DNA from: an uncultured Clostridia bacterium | Lineage (GTDB): Bacteria; Bacillota; Clostridia; Christensenellales; Borkfalkiaceae | Assembly: GCA_934247225.1 (NCBI GenBank) | Contig: CAKQJE010000027.1 | Location: 1-29,197 of the forward strand | Length of the DNA: 29,197 nt | Direction: 5' to 3' | Part shown: in pieces, positions 25,317 to 29,197 of the stretch | Layout: each line of letters begins with the position of its first letter | How positions within the stretch are numbered: the first letter of the stretch is position 1 | Translations under genes and position numbers: made by a program | Notes under the pieces: generated by a model | Told to the model about the DNA's origin: nothing | Database searches by the model: none | What the model saw: the letters and a program-made list of their open reading frames with translations, nothing else

Positions 25317-27194
25317 ATGAACGAAAATATAAAAAAGTTTCTTGATGGCTATATGAAGAACGCGGACCCTCAGTATGCTGTTATGCTGACAGGCCACTGG
25401 GGATGCGGCAAGACGTTCTTTATTAATCACTGGCTGGAGGACCTTAAAACGGTGGAGAACGACAGAGAGGAAGTTATCTACCTAAAGCCTATCTATGTTT
25501 CTCTTTATGGCTTGTCTTCGCTTGCGGAAGTAAAGACTGAGATAGACAGGAAAGTCAATCCGTTCTATTATTCCAAGACGGCGAAGATGCTTAAAACCGC
25601 TGCAAAGTTTGCAAGCAAGATTGTCTTCAAAACAGATCTTACTGTTGATGAAAACCGGGAAATAAAGGCTTCGGCATCGGGCTCTCTTGACATTATGAGT
25701 CTTTTCGAGTCTGATTCTGAAGAAGTGAAAGGTACTCGTTTCATCGTCTTTGACGATATAGAGCGTACCTTTATACCGATGAACATCCTGTTGGGGTTCA
25801 TCAATTTCTTTGTTGAACGTTGCAAGTTCCATGTCCTGATAATAGGTGATGAATCGAAGTTGAAAGGTGATAACCTGAAGATATATTCTGATTTCAAAGA
25901 GAAGACCGTCGGAAGACAGTTTGAGATTGTTCCAGATGTGAATGCTGCGCTTGACAGCTATATAGAGGATTACGGGCTTGACAAATTCATAAGGAGGGAG
26001 CGAGAGTATATAATCCGCTGCTTCAGAGCAACGACATATAACAATTTGCGCCTTCTGCGTCAGTGTCTCTACGATTTCAATGAGGTGCTGAGGGAATTTC
26101 CTGAGAAGAAAATAAGAGAAAATGAAGTGATCTTCCATTGTCTTTTGTCTTCTTTCATTGCCGTATATGCCGAATATAACAATGCTGAGAATCATGATAC
26201 AATAGCTGGATGGAACAGAGCATTCCTTGAATATAATGCGAGTATTCAGAAGGACGAGAACAATATATGCTGTAAGCTTGAAAAGAAATATAAGGAAATA
26301 AGCGAAGGTAATATTTATCCAACGATGTTCTATAACTTCGTCAATGATATCGTGAGTTTCCTTACAAAGGGATGCAGCGTAAAAGGAACGATAGAGGCAT
26401 TGTTCCCGACAAAAAGGATTAACCACACAATACAGTCAAAGTTTGACGGCTTTTTCTATCTTTCTGATGATGAATTCAATAAGAGATATGATGAAGTTGA
26501 AAAGGATTTACTTGACGGGAAAATTCAGGATGGAAACCAACTCGGAGCTGCTATAAGCTATCTTGGGCTTTTTGATGCCATGCAGGTGCACAGGCTGAGG
26601 GCGGAAACATTAAACAGTATAAAAGAATTGTTGGACGTCAGACTTTCACAGATAAACGACATGAAGGAATTGCTGAAGTTTAAAAATTCTTTCTCTTATG
26701 GATACAATTATGTAATGATGTCTGCTGATAATGAATTGCCAACGAAAGCCTTATTAGAAGATTTTCAAAACGCAATGAGCATGCGCCTTTCTTCTTTATG
26801 TGATGAAAGGCAGACAATTTTGCGTAACCTTACTGATGAAAACGTCGGCATGTTGTCTGAATTGGAAGATGAGAGTTATCCAGACCATAGTCGGGCATAT
26901 AGCCTTGTCCCTGCCTTTGAGAAAGAGAATGCGGCCATGCTGTTTGATGAAATATGCAGATTGAGCAACAAGGGTAGATATGAATTCCGTAATTTTCTTG
27001 AAACCCACTATAAACTTGGTGCAAGAGTGGATTATTGGAAAAAATACTATAAGCCAGATGCTGAAATATTGGAACGCTTACTTGATATGTTGAAAGACTT
27101 TTCACAGTCAAAGGGCGGCGTTGAAGGTCTGTCATATCGAGATTTGATAAAAACTCTTGATAAGGTGGTCAACAGATGTTATGGTAAGATTTAG
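25317..27194 (+). CDS. KAP-family P-loop NTPase
   Basis: This is a 625-residue STAND/KAP-type P-loop ATPase. Walker A is GHWGCGKTF (about residues 27-35), and Walker B is FIVFDDIERT (about 142-151) with two adjacent aspartates and a glutamate. The arginine-containing NLRLLRQCLYDF helix follows the NTPase core. No transmembrane pair is obvious, although many KAP proteins have one inserted. The C-terminal half has no domain I recognise. ATG 25317 is chosen because the frame extending upstream to 25158 would translate non-coding, palindromic sequence. It stands alone behind a gap after the polysaccharide operon. KAP NTPases are found among bacterial conflict and signalling genes, so a defence role is possible but unproven. 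Confidence 0.8.
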   Translation: MNENIKKFLDGYMKNADPQYAVMLTGHWGCGKTFFINHWLEDLKTVENDREEVIYLKPIYVSLYGLSSLAEVKTEIDRKVNPFYYSKTAKMLKTAAKFASKIVFKTDLTVDENREIKASASGSLDIMSLFESDSEEVKGTRFIVFDDIERTFIPMNILLGFINFFVERCKFHVLIIGDESKLKGDNLKIYSDFKEKTVGRQFEIVPDVNAALDSYIEDYGLDKFIRREREYIIRCFRATTYNNLRLLRQCLYDFNEVLREFPEKKIRENEVIFHCLLSSFIAVYAEYNNAENHDTIAGWNRAFLEYNASIQKDENNICCKLEKKYKEISEGNIYPTMFYNFVNDIVSFLTKGCSVKGTIEALFPTKRINHTIQSKFDGFFYLSDDEFNKRYDEVEKDLLDGKIQDGNQLGAAISYLGLFDAMQVHRLRAETLNSIKELLDVRLSQINDMKELLKFKNSFSYGYNYVMMSADNELPTKALLEDFQNAMSMRLSSLCDERQTILRNLTDENVGMLSELEDESYPDHSRAYSLVPAFEKENAAMLFDEICRLSNKGRYEFRNFLETHYKLGARVDYWKKYYKPDAEILERLLDMLKDFSQSKGGVEGLSYRDLIKTLDKVVNRCYGKI

Positions 27195-27276
27195 AAAGAC
27201 GATAAGGGCTTGGAATAAGCATTGCTGTCTGGGTTCTTAGGATGAGTGATGGGGGCGATGGTGATGGGATACTTAT

Positions 27277-27315
27277 AATCCCAATCTGTAGGTCGTGGGC
27301 TTACAGACTGGGATT
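27277..27315. terminator. Inverted repeat between convergent genes, possible bidirectional terminator
   Basis: AATCCCAATCTGTA (27277-27290) and TACAGACTGGGATT (27302-27315) pair with one mismatch across an 11-base loop. It lies in the 170-bp gap between the KAP gene (plus strand) and the amidase gene (minus strand), where a shared terminator would be expected. No long T-run flanks it, so the call is tentative. Confidence 0.5.
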
Positions 27316-27364
27316 GGAGATGTTCTTAAAAAATACTTATGGGGCTGTCGTGGGGCGATGGCTT

Positions 27365-27790
27365 CTATCGGTGGAGGCCGATGGATGGTAGCCACGCCTT
27401 TACGTCGAAGCAGGGACAGGCTTTCTTGACACCGGGGAGGTCGCGATGGCCTATGATGCAGGCATCGGGGTAGTCGAGGCGGAGACTCCTTAGGAGCGCT
27501 GCCATGCTACGCTTCTGGGCGTCGGTGCGGGTGTCAGCAGGGATGCCACGGGCATCGAGGCCGCCCTCGTAGCAGATGCCTATGGAGTGGGCGTTGTAGT
27601 GCTTGGCGTGGGCTCCTACCATCGACTCGGGACGACAGGGGTGGACTTGGCCGTCGCGGGTGATGTAATAATGATAGCCAATGGTTATGAAGCCGCGGGC
27701 CTTGTGGCTGGCTTCGAGGGCTTGAACACTGAAGCTGCGGTCTGCCCTGGTGGCGGTGCAGTGAATGATGATGTGGGTGATCTTTCTCAT
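27365..27790 (-). CDS. N-acetylmuramoyl-L-alanine amidase (Amidase_2, phage-lysozyme-like)
   Basis: This 141-residue zinc amidase is predicted to cut the bond between muramic acid and the peptide of peptidoglycan. The start MRKITHIIIHCTATR carries the first zinc histidine. Next come GFITIGYHYYITRDGQVHPC, HAKHYNAHSIGICYEGG, and GHRDLPGVKKACPCFDVKAW, which supplies the second histidine and the cysteine ligand. No signal peptide is visible, as in T7 lysozyme-like enzymes. I chose the ATG complementary to 27788-27790. Further upstream the frame is repeat-derived sequence. Bacteroidota commonly carry such an amidase near capsule loci, often after a tiny membrane protein that I do not see here. The gene is notably GC-richer than its flanks. 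Confidence 0.88.
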   Translation of the reverse strand: MRKITHIIIHCTATRADRSFSVQALEASHKARGFITIGYHYYITRDGQVHPCRPESMVGAHAKHYNAHSIGICYEGGLDARGIPADTRTDAQKRSMAALLRSLRLDYPDACIIGHRDLPGVKKACPCFDVKAWLPSIGLHR

Positions 27791-27879
27791 TATTGCTTGG
27801 AGGATTACTGGATTTTTATTATTTTTGCATGCGGATGGGAACACGGATAAATTTCTTGTGAACACGGGATTTTTCTTGT

Positions 27880-28110
27880 GAACACGAATAACTCGAATAA
27901 CTCGAATTTTCTACGCTTGCGCGAGAAAGGACTGGAGGACACGAGATTCTTCTTTTGAACACGAATAACTCGAATAACACGAATGTTCCACGCTTGCGCG
28001 GGAAAGGACTGGAGGACACGGGATTCTTCTTTTGAACACGAATAACTCGAACAACACGAATGTTCCACGCTTGCGCGGGAAAGGACTGGAGGACACGAGA
28101 TTTTTCTTGT
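27880..28110 (+). repeat. 77-bp tandem repeat, three units
   Basis: Units start at GAACACGAATAACTCGAA at 27880, 27957 and 28034. Each contains a GC-richer core ACGCTTGCGCGGGAAAGGAC (27913, 27990, 28067) followed by TGGAGGACACG. The spacing is exactly 77 bp twice, with a few substitutions between units. A fourth, displaced core (ACGCTTGAGCGGGAAAGG) occurs at 28294. Confidence 0.88.
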
Positions 28111-28130
28111 GAACACGGGATTTTTCTTGT

Positions 28131-28222
28131 GAACACGAATATCTCGAATTAAACGAATCTTTCGTATGTCGAGTCTTTTGTGAACACAAAAAATATTCGT
28201 GTTATTCGAGATATTCGTGTTC
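28131..28222. repeat. Long inverted repeat, element A
   Basis: The 28-base arm at 28131-28158 (begins GAACACGAATATCTCGAAT) is nearly the exact reverse complement of 28195-28222, around a 36-base centre ending in an A-rich stretch. Related hairpins lie at 28940-29025 and 29068-29141. Confidence 0.85.
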
Positions 28223-28389
28223 AAAAAAATATTTGTGGTTTATTGGTTGAACACGAGATTATTGTTTCTGAACACGAATAACTCGAATGTTCCACGCTTG
28301 AGCGGGAAAGGACTGGAGGACACGGGATTTATTCGTGGTTCCAATTTATAAGTGATTAATGCGGACATAATAATTAAAAATGAAGGGTG

Positions 28390-28761
28390 ATGATCTATCT
28401 AAGTAATGAATCTTATTCTATTACAGGAGCAGCCATGCAGGTGTATAACACATTGGGAGCTGGATTCCTGGAAGCTGTGTATCAAGAGGCTTTGGCAATT
28501 GAATTGACAAAGAGGGGCATCCCGTATGAGCGCGAGAAGGACTTGAAGATTTATTATGATGGACAGGAGCTCAAACAAACTTATAGGGCTGATTTTGTGT
28601 GCTATAACAACATCATTGTTGAGATCAAGGCTGTTGCGAGTTTGAACGATTCACATAGAAGTCAGGTCTTCAACTACTTGAAGGCTACGGGGTTTAAACT
28701 CGGATTGCTTTTTAACTTTGGACATTGTGGTGGATTGGAATTTGAACGTAAACTTAAATAG
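28390..28761 (+). CDS. GxxExxY protein (PDDEXK_3 nuclease-like fold)
   Basis: This 123-residue protein has the family-naming motif GFLEAVY within NTLGAGFLEAVYQEAL (about residues 17-32). It also has a PD-(D/E)xK-like active site: the aspartate of YRADFV (about residue 65), then E-x-K in IIVEIKAV (about 74-81). The end, GFKLGLLFNFG, is also typical. The family is widespread but has no established function; its fold suggests a nuclease. ATG 28390 is preferred to the GTG three bases before it. It is bracketed on both sides by AACACGAAT-type repeats and hairpins, as I recall for other members of this family in Bacteroidota, so gene and repeats may form one unit. It has no operon partner. Confidence 0.88.
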   Translation: MIYLSNESYSITGAAMQVYNTLGAGFLEAVYQEALAIELTKRGIPYEREKDLKIYYDGQELKQTYRADFVCYNNIIVEIKAVASLNDSHRSQVFNYLKATGFKLGLLFNFGHCGGLEFERKLK

Positions 28762-28788
28762 GATCTTGGATGCTGAACACGAATTTAA

Positions 28789-28937
28789 CGAATATTTTCT
28801 GAGCACATGAATCTCTTAACACGAATGAATATTTTTCCTTTGAACACGAATGAATATTTCTTTTGAACACGAATATCTCGAATAACACGAATATTTTCTG
28901 AAACACATGAATCTCTTAACACGAATGAATATTTTTT
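28789..28937 (+). repeat. ~48-bp direct repeat, 99 bp apart
   Basis: CGAATATTTTCTGAGCACAT at 28789 recurs as CGAATATTTTCTGAAACACA at 28888. Both are followed by GAATCTCTTAACACGAATGA and an ATATTTTT run. It is a segmental duplication within the repeat block. Confidence 0.8.
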
Positions 28938-28939
28938 AT

Positions 28940-29025
28940 GAACACGAATTACACGAATTAAACGAATATTTTTATAAAAACTTGCGACAGCAAAATTATT
29001 CGTGTTATTCGGATTATTCGTGTTC
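28940..29025. repeat. Long inverted repeat, element B
   Basis: The arm 28940-28967 (begins GAACACGAATTACACGAAT) pairs with 28998-29025 (ends TTATTCGTGTTC) with a few mismatches. The sequence after it (AAAAAATAATTAGTGGTCTA) resembles that after element A (AAAAAAATATTTGTGGTTTA), so the homologous unit extends beyond the hairpin. Confidence 0.8.
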
Positions 29026-29067
29026 AAAAAATAATTAGTGGTCTATACATGCTTGGTGTTGTTTTAT

Positions 29068-29141
29068 GAACACGAATAGCTCGAATTAAACGAATCTTTC
29101 ATGTTAAGATTCATGTGAACAAAAAATATTCGTGTTATTCG
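29068..29141. repeat. Inverted repeat, element C, with a shortened right arm
   Basis: The left arm 29068-29095 (GAACACGAATAGCTCGAATT and on) matches element A closely. The loop (CTTTCATG...GTGAACAAAAAAT) is also related to element A. The right arm keeps only ATTCGTGTTATTCG (29128-29141) before sequence changes. Confidence 0.75.
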
Positions 29142-29197
29142 CTTTCTATGTTAAAATCCAAATATTTTGACCATTATTTTTAATTTATGCTGAAATT

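Larger units (their letters stand above)
27791..28389. repeat. Gene-free repeat region upstream of the GxxExxY gene
   Basis: This stretch lies between the divergently oriented amidase (minus) and GxxExxY (plus) genes. From about 27850 it is built from GAACACGAATAACTCGAAT-type words, a 77-bp tandem array, an inverted pair and a further partial unit at 28270-28332. The block TTTTTCTTGTGAACACGGGA recurs near both 27865 and 28115. The reverse-strand open frames here are repeat by-products, not genes. No RNA gene or clear promoter is seen. Confidence 0.85.
28762..29197. repeat. Gene-free repeat region downstream of the GxxExxY gene
   Basis: This stretch is filled from about 28775 to 29141 with the same AACACGAAT words in both orientations. 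It includes a direct repeat at 28789 and 28888 and two hairpin elements. The last ~55 bases (29142-29197) are AT-rich and show no recognisable feature. No gene is supported. Confidence 0.8.

Noticed and set aside
27791..27850. Small membrane protein often found just before this type of amidase
   Set aside because: No short frame with a hydrophobic helix and start codon is present on the minus strand upstream of the amidase.
27805..28224. Long open frames on the minus strand rich in CSSYSCSQEKSRV-like sequence
   Set aside because: They are translations of the tandem repeats, similar in several frames, with no independent start, domain or codon pattern.
27880..28332. Possible CRISPR array
   Set aside because: Units are 77 bp and similar throughout, with no unique spacers between short constant repeats, and no cas genes are present.
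1..29197. tRNA, rRNA or insertion-sequence transposase genes
   Set aside because: No cloverleaf-like tRNA sequence, ribosomal RNA segment or transposase motif was recognised on either strand; a covariance-model scan would be needed to exclude small RNAs.

Overview
The window looks like Bacteroidota, order Bacteroidales, most likely a Prevotella/Segatella/Bacteroides-type gut or oral bacterium. The reasons are gene content and sequence style: AT-rich genes with little recognisable Shine-Dalgarno sequence, a paired F420-hydrogenase-like Fe-S protein and polysaccharide pyruvyl transferase, WcaF- and Ugd-type genes, a GxxExxY protein embedded in AACACGAAT-type repeats, an Amidase_2 gene beyond the polysaccharide locus, and TCTTCAC microsatellite sequence. 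The genus cannot be fixed from this stretch alone.

Layout. 1-860: 3' part of a mannose-1-phosphate guanylyltransferase (manC). 868-6789: an AT-rich five-gene cassette. It holds an OLD-family ATPase/TOPRIM nuclease and a UvrD-like helicase (a Gabija-type pair), then three tightly packed genes of unknown function. 6789-6935: a 48-codon stub of a Wzx flippase gene. 6958-8343: UDP-glucose 6-dehydrogenase (ugd). 8354-25165: a long same-strand capsule or exopolysaccharide locus. It encodes a frameshifted hexapeptide acetyltransferase, an intact Wzx flippase, a GT2, a small remnant, a GT32, the Fe-S protein and pyruvyl transferase, an acyltransferase-3, a GT4, an unassigned glycosyltransferase-like protein, two more GT4s, a frameshifted acyltransferase-3, a Wzy polymerase, a GT4, a WcaF-type acetyltransferase and a last GT4. 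25317-27194: a KAP P-loop NTPase. 27365-27790 (minus): an Amidase_2 peptidoglycan amidase. 27850-29141: dense forward and inverted repeats surrounding a GxxExxY (PDDEXK_3) gene.

How the genes fit together. ManC and Ugd supply GDP-mannose and UDP-glucuronate. The glycosyltransferases build a lipid-linked repeat unit, which acetyl/acyl and pyruvyl transferases decorate. Wzx flips the unit and Wzy polymerises it. Most gene joints overlap or are separated by only a few bases, which suggests one long transcript. The initiating transferase and the export/chain-length genes are not in the window.

The most striking observation is a set of four G-homopolymers (G6, G7, G7, G7) inside coding sequences of the polysaccharide locus. 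They are the only runs of six or more G or C that I found by eye in the whole window. Three lie in acyl/acetyltransferase genes and one near the 3' end of a glycosyltransferase-like gene. Two of the four are out of frame, and a one-base change in the tract would restore a normal full-length protein. A 7-bp microsatellite in ugd would likewise break the frame if it gained or lost a unit. Together this looks like a slipped-strand, phase-variable polysaccharide-decoration system, not the promoter-inversion switch known for Bacteroides capsules. Homopolymer sequencing error is the main alternative. Two further candidates for undescribed biology are the three unknown genes attached to the Gabija-like pair and the GxxExxY nuclease surrounded by related hairpin repeats.
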